In this document: in pieces, positions 1-10,189 of the stretch
Layout of the letters: every line of letters begins with the position of its first letter
How positions within the stretch are numbered: position 1 is the stretch's first letter
Notes under the pieces: generated by a model
Seen by the model: only the letters and a program-made list of their open reading frames with translations
Databases searched by the model: none
Told to the model about the DNA's origin: nothing
Assembly: GCA_015478665.1 (NCBI GenBank)
Contig: JADMII010000002.1
Span: forward strand, 62,001 to 126,000
Direction: 5' to 3'
Length of the DNA: 64,000 nt
Origin: Dehalococcoidia bacterium
GTDB lineage: Bacteria > Chloroflexota > Dehalococcoidia > DSTF01 > JACRBR01
Translations under genes and position numbers: made by a program

Positions 1-111
1 CGTCCTGCTCAAATGCGAGGCCGCCAGCATTTCCGCAGAACCGTTCTCATCGTCGTACAGCTTCGGCCCTGGACAATTGCGCCGTTCACGCGCACACGTC
101 CGCCATGCGTC

Positions 112-1515
112 CTACCCCCGGTACTGCGCCTTCCCGCCGACGCGGTCCTTGTTCAGGCGCTTGTTCAGGTGCAGCCCTTCGAGGATAAACTCGACTGCGC
201 TCGCGATCTGCGCCGGCTGCTCGCCCGGGTCCAGCTTCGCCACGGAGCGGTTGAAGCCGTCGATCGAATGCATCAGCTTCACGTACCCCTCCGAGGGCAT
301 CGTGTCGCTCACCTCCGCGTTCAGCCCCGCCTTGAACCGGGTGACGACGTCCTCGAGGTCGACGACGTTGAAGTAGCGGTTGAACACCGCCACCACCGCG
401 CCCTGGATCAGCTTTTCGATGATCTGTTCTTCCTTGCCGTCCTCGACCGTCTCAAACTCGACCTTGCCGCTGATCGTCGGGATCACGTACGGCAGGTCGC
501 TGATCCGCGGTACGACGTCCCGCTCGTGCAGGCGGATCGCCCGGCGAAGCGCGTTCGCCAGCAGGCTCTCGTAGTCGGCGATCGACGCCCGCACGGACAC
601 GCCAGACCGCTGGTTGACGTCCGGGCTCCGCCGCGCCAGCCGCGTGATCTCGGCGACGATCTCCTTCATGTACGCCGGCACGTGCACTTCGTAGTCCGTG
701 TCCTGGAACGACGAGTGCTCCTGCTCCATGATGCCGATCTCGTGCTCGACGTTGCGCGGGTAGTGCGTGCGGATCTGTGCGCCGTAGCGGTCCTTGAGCG
801 GCGTGATGATCCGCCCGCGGTTCGTGTAGTCTTCCGGGTTCGCGGACGCCACGACGAGCACGTCGAGCGGCATGCGAATGTGGTAGCCGCGGATCTGGAC
901 GTCGCGCTCTTCCATGATGTTCAGCAGGCCGACCTGGATCCGCTCTGCCAAGTCGGGCAGCTCGTTGATGCAGAAGATGCCCCGATTCGTCCGCGCGATG
1001 AGCCCGTAGTGGATCGTCAGCTCGTCGGAGAGGTAGCGGCCCTCTGCCACCTTGATCGGGTCGACTTCACCAATCAGGTCGGCGATGGTGATGTCCGGCG
1101 TCGCCAGCTTCTCGCCGTATCGGCGGTCGCGGCCGATCCAGTCGACCTCGAGGTTGTCACCTTCCTGCTCGATGCGCGTCCGGCTGGCGCGCGTGATCGG
1201 CTCGTAGGGGTTTTCGTTCAGCTCGCTGCCGGCGATCACGGGGATCGCGTCATCGAGGAGCGCCGTGAGACCGCGGATCATCCGGGACTTCGCCTGTCCC
1301 CGTTCCCCGAGGAAGATGATGTCCTGGCCGGAGAGGATCGCGTTCTCGAGCTGTGGCACGACGGACTCCTCGTAGCCGAAGATGCCGTCGAACAACGGCC
1401 GTCCCTCGCGGATGCGCGCGATCAGGTTCCGGCGCATCTCTTCCTTCACGGACTGCACCTTATACCCCGACTGCCTCAGCTCGCCCAGTGTCCGTGGTCT
1501 GTGTTCTGACGTCAT
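112..1515 (-). CDS. MoxR/ChlI-type AAA+ ATPase (magnesium chelatase subunit I-like)
   Basis: ORF with Walker A-like GERGQAKSRMIRG, INELPDLAERIQVGLLNIMEERDVQIRG and ASANPEDYTNRGRI motifs; start placed at MTSEHRPR. Confidence 0.8.
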   Translation of the reverse strand: MTSEHRPRTLGELRQSGYKVQSVKEEMRRNLIARIREGRPLFDGIFGYEESVVPQLENAILSGQDIIFLGERGQAKSRMIRGLTALLDDAIPVIAGSELNENPYEPITRASRTRIEQEGDNLEVDWIGRDRRYGEKLATPDITIADLIGEVDPIKVAEGRYLSDELTIHYGLIARTNRGIFCINELPDLAERIQVGLLNIMEERDVQIRGYHIRMPLDVLVVASANPEDYTNRGRIITPLKDRYGAQIRTHYPRNVEHEIGIMEQEHSSFQDTDYEVHVPAYMKEIVAEITRLARRSPDVNQRSGVSVRASIADYESLLANALRRAIRLHERDVVPRISDLPYVIPTISGKVEFETVEDGKEEQIIEKLIQGAVVAVFNRYFNVVDLEDVVTRFKAGLNAEVSDTMPSEGYVKLMHSIDGFNRSVAKLDPGEQPAQIASAVEFILEGLHLNKRLNKDRVGGKAQYRG

Positions 1516-1998
1516 GGAGCGCGATCCTTCCGGGTGATTCGCCTGTCGTCCGGCCATACTCGCGCGGCGTCGCCGCGCTGGTGCGCCGTCGCCTTCGCCG
1601 CGTGTCCGCCGCTCAGTATAGCGCTGCTCTCAACACACTCTGCCCCACCCGAACGCTTCGGGTCATCGATCGTCACACCCACGCAGTGCCCGTCCAGCCA
1701 TGTGCAACTGTCGATCATACGCTGCCGGCCGTGCGGCGGGCGCGCGGGCGTGGCGGACTGGCGGCCCCGCGCGCACGGCGGAGGGTGCGCCGGAGCCGCG
1801 CGCACGCCGCAGCTTGCGGCAGGGCGCCGTTCCTGGCGATGCGCCGCCGCGGCCCGTCGTGCTCGGGCGGACCCGGAACGAACGACGCGGAGTTCGGGTG
1901 CGAATGGGCGGGCGGATACGGGAAGTGCGAGCACGAACGCGCGTGTCGCGGCGGGCGCGGCGACACGCAGGGCGGCCCGCACGCGGCCGCAGGCCCGC

Positions 1999-2895
1999 TT
2001 ACGCCGGCACGCCCTCAGGCAGCTTGTCGAGCAGCTTCTTCGTCGAGACCACGTGGTGATCCATGCGCATCTCCTGGGGCGGCACGCCCAGCGCCAGCCC
2101 GATCATCTGCGGCAGGTGGATGATCGGCAGGTCGATGTCGTAGTGCGTCACCGACTTCGCGGCCGGCTGCTGGGCGTCGAGGTTCAGGTGGCAGAGCGGG
2201 CAGGGCGACACCAGGGCGTCCGCGCCCAGATCCTGCGCCTCGTGAATGTGATTGCCCGCCTGCTTCAGCGAGTTCTCGCGGTTGATCGTGAGGATCGGGA
2301 AGCCGCAGCACTTCTTCGCACCTTCGTACTGCACGGGAGTCGCACCGACCGCTTCGATCGCCTGTTCCAGGTAGGTGTTGCGGCCCGGGTGCTCGTCGAT
2401 GCCGAGGATGTCGCTGGGTCGAAGGATGTAGCAGCCGTAGAACGGGCCGATGCGCACGCCGTTGAGCGGCCGCTTGATCATCGCCTTCAGCCGGTCGAGC
2501 CCGAAGTCCTCGACCAGCACCCAGAGGAAGTTCTTGATCGCCAGATCGGGAGTGTAGTGCAGCCCCTCTTCGGCGAGGATGTCGTTGATCTTCGCCAGGT
2601 AGTCGGGGTTCTTCGCCAGCTTGTCCTGCACCATGCTCTCGATGCCCTGGCAGGTCGAGCAGATGTTCATCAGGGGCAGGCCGAGCTGCTGCGCCATCGC
2701 GAACGTGCGCGCGTTCAGCGCGTCGGCGAGCTCCGGCGCCTGCTCCTGGATCACGCCGGCGCCGGTGCATGTCGCCAGGTCCAGCTCCACCAGCTCGATG
2801 CCGAGCTCGCGCGCGACGCGGTTCGTCGCCATGTACAGCTCGGGCGCCGCCCCCTTCGAGACGCAACCCGGCCAGAACGCATATCTCATCGCCAT
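1999..2895 (-). CDS. CoB-CoM heterodisulfide reductase HdrB-like / SdhE-type CCG-domain subunit
   Basis: MRYAFWPGC..., ICSTCQG, KKCCGFP, SPCPLCHLNLD; start overlaps upstream stop (ATGA). Confidence 0.85.
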   Translation of the reverse strand: MAMRYAFWPGCVSKGAAPELYMATNRVARELGIELVELDLATCTGAGVIQEQAPELADALNARTFAMAQQLGLPLMNICSTCQGIESMVQDKLAKNPDYLAKINDILAEEGLHYTPDLAIKNFLWVLVEDFGLDRLKAMIKRPLNGVRIGPFYGCYILRPSDILGIDEHPGRNTYLEQAIEAVGATPVQYEGAKKCCGFPILTINRENSLKQAGNHIHEAQDLGADALVSPCPLCHLNLDAQQPAAKSVTHYDIDLPIIHLPQMIGLALGVPPQEMRMDHHVVSTKKLLDKLPEGVPA

Positions 2896-3896
2896 CAGTC
2901 CGTCACCTCGGCCCTCTTCGGCTTCAACAGCGCTGCCTTTTTCACGACGTTTCGCACCCGGTCCATGCCCTGCATCTTGTGCGACCCGGGCGCGCCCGGC
3001 GGGATCGCCTGCGCCAGCGGCAGCTTGCCGACGCGCAGCATCCTCAAAGCGCCCGGCGCCTCCACCAGCAGCCGCGGCACGTTGAACATGCCGACGGATC
3101 CCGGCAGCATCCACACCTCGTTCAGGCGGCCGCCATCGATGATCGACTTGGTGAAGATGTTGGTATGGCGGGCGCCGGCGTTGTTCTGGATCCCGGCCTC
3201 CATCGCCATCTCGCGCAGTTGCAGGATGCGGTTCATCGGCGCGACGCCCTTCGGGCACACCTCGACGCACATGTTGCAGCGCGTGCAGTCCCAGATGCCG
3301 CTGTACTCGCTGAGCTTCTCCAGCCGCTCGTGCGTGTGCCCGTCGCGCGGGTCCGCGGCGAAGCGGTACGCCTTCGCCAGCGCGGCCGGCGCGATGAAGT
3401 TCTTGTCCACTTCGAGCACCGTGCAGTCGCTGACGCAGGCGCCGCACATGATGCAGTTCATCGTGTGCGTCAGGTCGATCATCGCCTCGTTGGGCACGCG
3501 GTACTCGCGCTCCGGCACCGGTCCGAGCGGCTGCAGATACGGGTCGACCTGGCGGATCTTCGAGAAGAACAGCTCCTGGTCGACGATCAGGTCCTTGATC
3601 ACGGGCATGTTTGTCATCGGCTCGACGAGGATCTCGTGCTCCTCGTCGCCGCCGGTGACGGTGATGATCTTCGCCCGGCAGGCGAGCCGCGCGCGCCTGT
3701 CGACGCGCATCGAGCAGGAGCCGCAAATCGCGCTGCGGCAGGAGCAGCGCAGGGCCAGCGTGCCGTCCTCGTACTCGCGTACCTGGATCAGCGCGTCGAG
3801 CAGCGTCGAGCTCTCCGGCATGTCGATGGCGTACTGGCTGTAGCCCGCCGCGCCGTGCTCCGGGTCGGTCCGCCTGACCTTCAACTTGACCTTCAT
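2895..3896 (-). CDS. sdhB: succinate dehydrogenase/fumarate reductase iron-sulfur subunit
   Basis: CRSAICGSCSMRV plant-type ferredoxin motif, CIMCGACVSDC and CTRCNMCVEVCPKG. Confidence 0.9.
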   Translation of the reverse strand: MKVKLKVRRTDPEHGAAGYSQYAIDMPESSTLLDALIQVREYEDGTLALRCSCRSAICGSCSMRVDRRARLACRAKIITVTGGDEEHEILVEPMTNMPVIKDLIVDQELFFSKIRQVDPYLQPLGPVPEREYRVPNEAMIDLTHTMNCIMCGACVSDCTVLEVDKNFIAPAALAKAYRFAADPRDGHTHERLEKLSEYSGIWDCTRCNMCVEVCPKGVAPMNRILQLREMAMEAGIQNNAGARHTNIFTKSIIDGGRLNEVWMLPGSVGMFNVPRLLVEAPGALRMLRVGKLPLAQAIPPGAPGSHKMQGMDRVRNVVKKAALLKPKRAEVTD

Positions 3897-4013
3897 CCGC
3901 CGCTCCGTTCGTCCTGTATCATCCGCGCTCACGACACCGGCCAGGAGTGCCGCGTCCGCCGGCCCCGGCCACAGTCCCGACAGTCAGACACCCGTCACCA
4001 GCACACACCGGGA

Positions 4014-5714
4014 TCAATATTTGCGCTCCTGCGGCTGCCACTCGGTGATCGTCACCGGCAGGTAGCTCATCTTCTCGCTGCCGTCCTGTTGCCGCGTCAG
4101 CACGATGTGCTTGAGCCACTCGGCATCGTTGCGCTCCGGATAGTCGAGCCGCGTGTGTGCGCCGCGGCTTTCCGTCCGCTCGATCGCGCTCCTGGTGATC
4201 ATCTCGGCGCAGTCCAGCATGCACCCCAGTTCGATGTGGAAGAGCAGATCCGTGTTGAACACGCACCCTTTGTCGTCGATGCCGACGGCGTCGTATCGGG
4301 CCCGCAGCTCCGTGAGGTTCTGCACCTGCTGGTTGAGCTTGTCGGGGGAGCGGAAGATGCCCACGTTCGCGCTCATCGATGTCCCCATGTCGCGCCGGAT
4401 CTTCGCGACGCGGTCGCCGTTCTGCGACCGGTCGAGGATGCCGCGGATCATCCTGCGGTCGTCCTCGACGACGCTATCGGGCACGCGCGCGAACTTCTGG
4501 TCACGCAGCCACGGCACGGCGTGCTCCGCCGCGCGGCGTCCGAACACCAGCGTATCGAGCAGCGAGTTGGCGCCGACGCGGTTGGCGCCGTGCACGCTGA
4601 CGCACGCCGCTTCGCCCGCCGAGTACAGTCCCGGCAGCGGCGTCAGGCCGTCGATGTCCGTCTTGATCCCGCCCATGATGTAGTGCACACCCGGCAGGAT
4701 CGGCAGCAGCTCCTTCGTCAGGTCGACGTTCACGAGATCGCGCGCGATCTCGTAGATCTCCTCGAGCCGTTCCTTGATGAGCTGCTCGCCGAGGTGCCGC
4801 AGGTCCAGGAACACGCAGCCATCGACGCCGCGCCCTTCGTCGATCTCGGTCTGCTCCGCGCGCGTCACGACGTCGCGCGATGCCAGCTCCATCATGTTCG
4901 GCGCGTACTTCGTCATGAAGCGCTCGCCGTCCTTGTTCAGCAGGTACGCACCCTCGCCGCGCGCCCCCTCCGTGATCAGCACACCCGACCCCTTCAGCGA
5001 TGTCGGGTGGATCTGCACCATCTCCATGTCCATGATCGGCGCGCCGGCGCGATATGCCTGCGCGATGCCGTCGCCGGTGCAAATCAGCGCGTTCGTCGAA
5101 GGCTCGTACACCCGGCCGAGCCCGCCCGTGCAGATGATCGTCGCCTTCGCCGTGATCGCGTGCAGCTCGCCCGTACGGATGTTCAGGGCCACGCAGCCGC
5201 GGCACTGGCCGTCGACGACGATCAGGCTGGTGACGAACCACTCTTCGTACATGCGCATCGCCTGGAAGCGCGCCGGGTGCATGAGCTGCTCGTAGAGCAC
5301 GTGGAGGATCGCCTGGCCGGTAATCGCGCCGACGAAGAACGTGCGCGCCTTCCCCATCCCCCCGAAGCGTCGCACCGCCAGATGGCCGTCCGGCTTGCGG
5401 CTGAAGACGACGCCCCAGTGCTCGGCCTGCAGCACCTCGCGCCCGCCCTCTTGCGCCAGGATCGTGATCGCGTCCTGGTCGCCGAGGTAGTCCGAAGCCT
5501 TCGTCGTCTCGTACGCGTGCTCTTCCCAGGGCCCGCCGTCCTCGCCGACGCCCGGGCCGTTGATCCCGCCCTGGGCCGCGTTCGAGTGGGAGCGCACGGG
5601 GTGCACCTTCGAGACCATCGCGACGTCCGCCCCCAGCTGCTGCGCCGCGATCGCCGCGCGCATGCCGGCGAGACCACCGCCGACGACGAGGACGTCGTGT
5701 TCGTACACGGCCAT
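4014..5714 (-). CDS. sdhA: succinate dehydrogenase/fumarate reductase flavoprotein subunit
   Basis: N-terminal VVGGGLAGMRAA FAD motif, HSNAAQGGING, GLYSAGEAACVSVHGANRVGANSLLD. Confidence 0.93.
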   Translation of the reverse strand: MAVYEHDVLVVGGGLAGMRAAIAAQQLGADVAMVSKVHPVRSHSNAAQGGINGPGVGEDGGPWEEHAYETTKASDYLGDQDAITILAQEGGREVLQAEHWGVVFSRKPDGHLAVRRFGGMGKARTFFVGAITGQAILHVLYEQLMHPARFQAMRMYEEWFVTSLIVVDGQCRGCVALNIRTGELHAITAKATIICTGGLGRVYEPSTNALICTGDGIAQAYRAGAPIMDMEMVQIHPTSLKGSGVLITEGARGEGAYLLNKDGERFMTKYAPNMMELASRDVVTRAEQTEIDEGRGVDGCVFLDLRHLGEQLIKERLEEIYEIARDLVNVDLTKELLPILPGVHYIMGGIKTDIDGLTPLPGLYSAGEAACVSVHGANRVGANSLLDTLVFGRRAAEHAVPWLRDQKFARVPDSVVEDDRRMIRGILDRSQNGDRVAKIRRDMGTSMSANVGIFRSPDKLNQQVQNLTELRARYDAVGIDDKGCVFNTDLLFHIELGCMLDCAEMITRSAIERTESRGAHTRLDYPERNDAEWLKHIVLTRQQDGSEKMSYLPVTITEWQPQERKY

Positions 5715-6063
5715 GCCGGGCTACACCTTCCTTCGCGGCAGCCGGTGCGTCGCCCGGCGCCCGCTCGCGGCGCGCTGACGCCGGGTTCGGTTGAGGAATG
5801 TCGATGGCCTGCCGGCCGGATGGAGGGGGCGGGCGCGGCGCGTCGATGCGTCAGGATCGTGCCGGACAGAGTCCATCATCGAATCTCCCGTGGCATGTGA
5901 AGCCTATCACGGAGCTTTCGTTACGCTCAAGAATCACCCGCGGCGCGCGCGACGGCCGACTCGTCGCGCGTCCGCCAGCGCATCCAGCGTACGGGCGACG
6001 CCGCTGCAACGCCGGCGCTGTTACATTCGATCACAATCGTCGTGTTTCCGGAGGAGGGTTCGC

Positions 6064-6648
6064 ATGCCGAAGGTCAAGCAATCGATCACCGTGGCGGCGC
6101 CGGTCGATGTCGTGTATCGCGCCTGGCACAACTTCCAGAACTTTCCGCGCTTCATGGACAACATCGAGGACGTGCGCGTTGCCTCCGGCGGCCGCTCGCA
6201 TTGGCGTGCGAAGGGGCCGCTGGGCACGGCGCCTGAATGGGATGCCGAGGTCACGCTCGACGAACCGGAGCGCGCCATCGGCTGGCGCTCCGTCCACGGC
6301 AGCGCCACGACCACGGCCGGCCGCGTGAACTTCGCGTCGCACGGCGGCGAGACCGAGATCAAGGTCACGATCGAGTACGAGCCGCCGGCGGGCGTGGTCG
6401 GGGGTGCCGTCTCGAAGATCTTCGCCGACCCCGAGCGCCAGGTTGACCACGACCTGCACGCGTTCAAGCAGATCATCGAAGACAGCGCGCGCCTGGCGCG
6501 GCTCGATCTGGGCGAACGTCTCGATGACGATGAAGCGCTCGGCGCGTCGATGGGCAACAACTCCGAGTCAGAGCTCGAGGCGATCGCCGACACCAACAGC
6601 GGCATCAGCCCGCGGGGCGTGGACGATCCGGCGACGCGCCCGGGATAG
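6064..6648 (+). CDS. SRPBCC/cyclase-dehydrase (START-like) family protein
   Basis: MPKVKQSITVAAPVDVVYRAWHNFQNFPRFMDNIEDV typical N-terminus. Confidence 0.8.
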   Translation: MPKVKQSITVAAPVDVVYRAWHNFQNFPRFMDNIEDVRVASGGRSHWRAKGPLGTAPEWDAEVTLDEPERAIGWRSVHGSATTTAGRVNFASHGGETEIKVTIEYEPPAGVVGGAVSKIFADPERQVDHDLHAFKQIIEDSARLARLDLGERLDDDEALGASMGNNSESELEAIADTNSGISPRGVDDPATRPG

Positions 6649-6671
6649 GGCCGGAGCTCTCCGCACCAGCG

Positions 6672-6779
6672 GGCGGAGCGCCGCCGCTTCGCGGTCCGTC
6701 GATGCCACTGGCGGTGCATGGAACACTGTCGAGGTGCATGTCGGCGGAGCGCCGCCGTTTCGCGGTCCGTCGATGCCAC
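6672..6779. repeat. Two copies of a 37-bp direct repeat, 71-bp period
   Basis: GGCGGAGCGCCGCCG[C/T]TTCGCGGTCCGTCGATGCCAC at 6672-6708 and 6743-6779 with one mismatch. Confidence 0.9.
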
Positions 6780-6821
6780 CCCCGACGAAGATCCGTGCGC
6801 GCTGGCCTTGCGATACGCGCC

Positions 6822-8012
6822 TTACTCCAGTCGGCCGCGCCTCAGCCGGAACGCGGACGCGCCGGCGAACATCAGCCCGGACAGCGCCGCAGTGACGGCG
6901 ACGCCCTGCGCCGGCCCCGCGCCGACGAGGATCTTCCCCTGCAGCCACGGCACGGCCAGCCCGCCGGCGTTCCCCATCGTCACCGCCGCCGCCGTGTCGT
7001 GCGGTCCTCCCGACTCGGATGCGATCGCGACCGTCGTCGGCCACATCGGCCCCATGAACAGGCCGGCGCCGAGCGCGCAGGCCGCACTCACGGCGATGTT
7101 GCCGGATGTCAGCGCGAGCGCCAGGCTGGCGATGCCGGCGCCCGCCGCCGATGCGATGAGGAGCGGCAGGCCGTCGCGGCGGCGGCGGAAGTAGGCGCCG
7201 GTGAGCAGCCGGCCGATCGCCAGCGCCAGCCAGAAGCCCGATGTCAGGAGCGCCGCGACCAACACGCCGGCGTGCGCCGACTGCTTGGCGTACGTCGAGA
7301 CCCAGGAGCCGAGGCCGAACTCCGCGCCCACATAGAGGAAGAGCAGTCCGCCCATGACGAACGTCACCGGGTTATCGGGCAGCCGGAATTGCTCCGCCGC
7401 ATCCGCCGGCGCGCCGGCCGGCGCCACCGGCTCGTCGGCGAGCAGCAGTCCCAGCATCGCCGCCAACGCCACCGCGGCGATGCCGGCGTATACGGCGCCG
7501 CGCTCGTCGGTGGCGCTCAGGACGCCGCCGGCCCAAATCGGCCCGGCGACGGCGCCCAACGCGAAATAGAGGTTGAGGTCGTTGACCGCCTTCGGCACGT
7601 CGCGCGAGCTGCGCGCCATGAGGATGTGCAGGCCGGCGATGATCAGGCCGTCGCCGGTGCCCAGCACGACGCCGCCAGCGAGCGCGAGGGCCCAGGACGG
7701 CGCCCAGCCCAGCAGCAGCGAGCCCGCCGCCACGGCGGCCAACCCGCTGGCGCCAAGCAGCCGGCTGCTCCGCGCGTGCAGCGCCACGGCGACGGCTGCC
7801 GATGCGCTGATCGACCCGGCGAAGAACACCGTCAGCAGCAGCCCCGCCGTATCGAGCGAGACGCCGAGGCCGCCGGCGATGAACGGGATCGCCGGGCCGA
7901 ACGCCGAGGCGTAGAGACCGACGCAGAAGAGCGCGAGGAAGGCGGCGCCGTGCAGCAGGCGCTGAGGCGCAGCTGCGGGGGCTGCTCCGGCGGTCGCGCT
8001 GCCCTGCATCAC
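6822..8012 (-). CDS. MFS transporter
   Basis: ~12 hydrophobic segments, MFS-like architecture. Confidence 0.8.
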   Translation of the reverse strand: MMQGSATAGAAPAAAPQRLLHGAAFLALFCVGLYASAFGPAIPFIAGGLGVSLDTAGLLLTVFFAGSISASAAVAVALHARSSRLLGASGLAAVAAGSLLLGWAPSWALALAGGVVLGTGDGLIIAGLHILMARSSRDVPKAVNDLNLYFALGAVAGPIWAGGVLSATDERGAVYAGIAAVALAAMLGLLLADEPVAPAGAPADAAEQFRLPDNPVTFVMGGLLFLYVGAEFGLGSWVSTYAKQSAHAGVLVAALLTSGFWLALAIGRLLTGAYFRRRRDGLPLLIASAAGAGIASLALALTSGNIAVSAACALGAGLFMGPMWPTTVAIASESGGPHDTAAAVTMGNAGGLAVPWLQGKILVGAGPAQGVAVTAALSGLMFAGASAFRLRRGRLE

Positions 8013-8145
8013 TCACAGTATCGAGCCGCCGCCACTGCCGATAGCAGCACATCGAGCTACGGCGCGAGCTTGATACCCCGTCCCGGCTGCCGCGTCCGTA
8101 TGCGGAGGACCGGGCGGCGCGTGCGCGTTTCGATATGCTGGCATC

Positions 8146-9075
8146 ATGCCCGAACTTCCCGAAGTCGAAACCGTGCGGCGTGACCTGGAAGCGCGCGTGC
8201 TCGGGCGCACGATCGTCGGCTGCTGCGTCTCGCCCGACGCACCGCGGCTGGTGCAGCTGGTGCCGGTCGCCGAGTTCTGCCGCGAGCTGTCGGGGCGGCG
8301 CATCGCCGGGCTGCGACGCCGCGGCAAGTACCTGATCGTCGACCTCGATGACGGCCGCGCCTGGGTGATCCACCGCCGGATGTCCGGCAACGTCCTCTAT
8401 CGTCCGCGCGGCGCCCCACCGGACGACTACACGCGCGCCGTCTTCACGCTCGACGACGCCCACGAGCTGCGCTGGACCGACCTGCGCAAGTTCGGGACGA
8501 TGTGGCTCGTCGAAGACGCGACGATGGTCATGGAATCGCTCGGCCCGGAGCCGCTCGATGCGGCGTTCACGCCCGACGTCCTGCGGCAGCGGGCCGGCGG
8601 GCGTTCGGCACCGATCAAGTCCGTCCTCCTCGACCAGACGGTGCTCGCCGGAATGGGCAACCTCTACACCGACGAGGCGCTGCACGACGCCGGCATCCAC
8701 CCGCTGCGTCGGGCCAATACGCTGAAGCGCGCCGACTACGCCCGCCTGCACGACGGCATCGTCCGCGCCCTGCGCACCGGCATCGCGGCGCGCGGCAGCA
8801 GCTTGGGGACGACGCTGCGAGACCACATCAACGTCGATGGCGCGCCCGGCGAGAACCAGCATGCCGTGCAGGCGTACGGCCGTGAGGGCCAACCGTGCTA
8901 CCGCTGCGGCGGCGTCATGCGGCGCCTGAAGGTCGGCGGCCGCAGCAGCGTCTTCTGCCCGACGTGCCAGCGGCCGCCCCGACGGACGCATCCGGCGCCG
9001 GGCCGCCGCACGACGCCGACGCGCGCGCCCGCCGCCCGCCGGCGCGCCGCGACGGCCGTCGCTCGCCGGACGTAG
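8146..9075 (+). CDS. mutM: formamidopyrimidine-DNA glycosylase
   Basis: MPELPEVETVRRDL N-terminus, CYRCGGVMRR...CPTCQ zinc finger. Confidence 0.95.
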   Translation: MPELPEVETVRRDLEARVLGRTIVGCCVSPDAPRLVQLVPVAEFCRELSGRRIAGLRRRGKYLIVDLDDGRAWVIHRRMSGNVLYRPRGAPPDDYTRAVFTLDDAHELRWTDLRKFGTMWLVEDATMVMESLGPEPLDAAFTPDVLRQRAGGRSAPIKSVLLDQTVLAGMGNLYTDEALHDAGIHPLRRANTLKRADYARLHDGIVRALRTGIAARGSSLGTTLRDHINVDGAPGENQHAVQAYGREGQPCYRCGGVMRRLKVGGRSSVFCPTCQRPPRRTHPAPGRRTTPTRAPAARRRAATAVARRT

Positions 9076-9202
9076 CGGCGCCGACGAGCGGGTGGCCGCG
9101 GTTCGGCGCCACCGTCGCCTGCTCGCCGACGGCGGCGCTTGACAGCCGATGGGAGCCGATCGACGCTGATCGCGCAGTTCCGCAGGAAGTCGCGGGTGTC
9201 GG

Positions 9203-10066
9203 ATGGATGAGCGTCGACTCGAGTCAGTTTGCCGGGAGTGCGGGAAGCCGCTCTCGTTCCATGCCGGCGAGACCGCGCCCGCCCGTTGCCCCGACTGCTT
9301 CGACGGCTTCCTCCGCCTCCGCGATGCCGACTTCCTCAGCAGCTACGCGGAGCTCGGCGTCGCCAGCCGGCGGATCATTGCTGAGACGAGCCTGCGCGCG
9401 CTCGTGATGGAGTCGCCGCCGCATCGCAAGGTGCTGGCGATGCACATCATGGAGCAGTACGTGCAGGCGGCCTCCGACCTCGTCGGCCTCTACCATGCGC
9501 TGCAAGGCCGGCTGCACACGCCGGTCATGCGCGCCTTTCTCGACTTCCAGCTCGACCGCACGTCGGCGCTGGCGTTCTTCCACGAGATCCGCGAGACGCC
9601 GGGGCCGGAGCTGCTCGACCGGCTGCTCATCCCCCAGCAGGCCCACCTTGCCCGCAGCCTGCCGTCGTTGTCGAAGCGTGACGTCAAGGACCTCGACCGC
9701 GCGATCCACCAGATGCTCATCGACCTGCGCAAGACCGTCGACATGGGCGAGACCGCGGCGCTCGCGCTCGCACAGATGGCCGGCGAGCGCCGCACGGGCG
9801 CGGCACTGACGAACCAGTCGGCATGGCTGGACATCACGGGCCTGCGCGCCGACCAAGTGGCGGCGATCGCGCTCGACGAGCGGCGCCGCACCGTGAGCGT
9901 CACGGCGATCAGCGTCGACGAGAAGCGCCTGCAGACGGTCGTCGGCGCCATCGACGCCATGACGCGCGCGGCGCAGAACATGATCTACGCCGTGCTCAGC
10001 GTCTATCAGGAGGAAGCCCGCTCGAAGGCGCTCAATACCCCCTCCAGGGCGCGGCGCCGGCCGTAG
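9203..10066 (+). CDS. hypothetical protein with N-terminal zinc ribbon and helical body
   Basis: CRECGKPLSFHAGETAPARCPDCF; no family recognised for the rest. Confidence 0.7.
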   Translation: MDERRLESVCRECGKPLSFHAGETAPARCPDCFDGFLRLRDADFLSSYAELGVASRRIIAETSLRALVMESPPHRKVLAMHIMEQYVQAASDLVGLYHALQGRLHTPVMRAFLDFQLDRTSALAFFHEIRETPGPELLDRLLIPQQAHLARSLPSLSKRDVKDLDRAIHQMLIDLRKTVDMGETAALALAQMAGERRTGAALTNQSAWLDITGLRADQVAAIALDERRRTVSVTAISVDEKRLQTVVGAIDAMTRAAQNMIYAVLSVYQEEARSKALNTPSRARRRP

Positions 10067-10189
10067 CGCATGGCGGCAGCGGCTCGCAGATCCAGCATCA
10101 CGCCTCAGGGCGCGGCATGGGATCGACGAAGCCGCTGGAGCGCCGTTCGCCGGCCTGCGCCGGCTCGACCGCCGGTTATGGCTGGGCGA

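Noticed and set aside
1-111. Partial gene at the left edge
   Set aside because: A short open minus-strand frame exists (…KLYDDENGSAEMLAASHLSRT) but is too short and lacks a clear start to call
1534-5900. Very long plus-strand ORFs (769 and 1043 aa) opposite sdhA/sdhB/CCG genes
   Set aside because: Arg/His/Asp-rich translations antisense to well-supported genes; typical spurious ORFs in high-GC DNA
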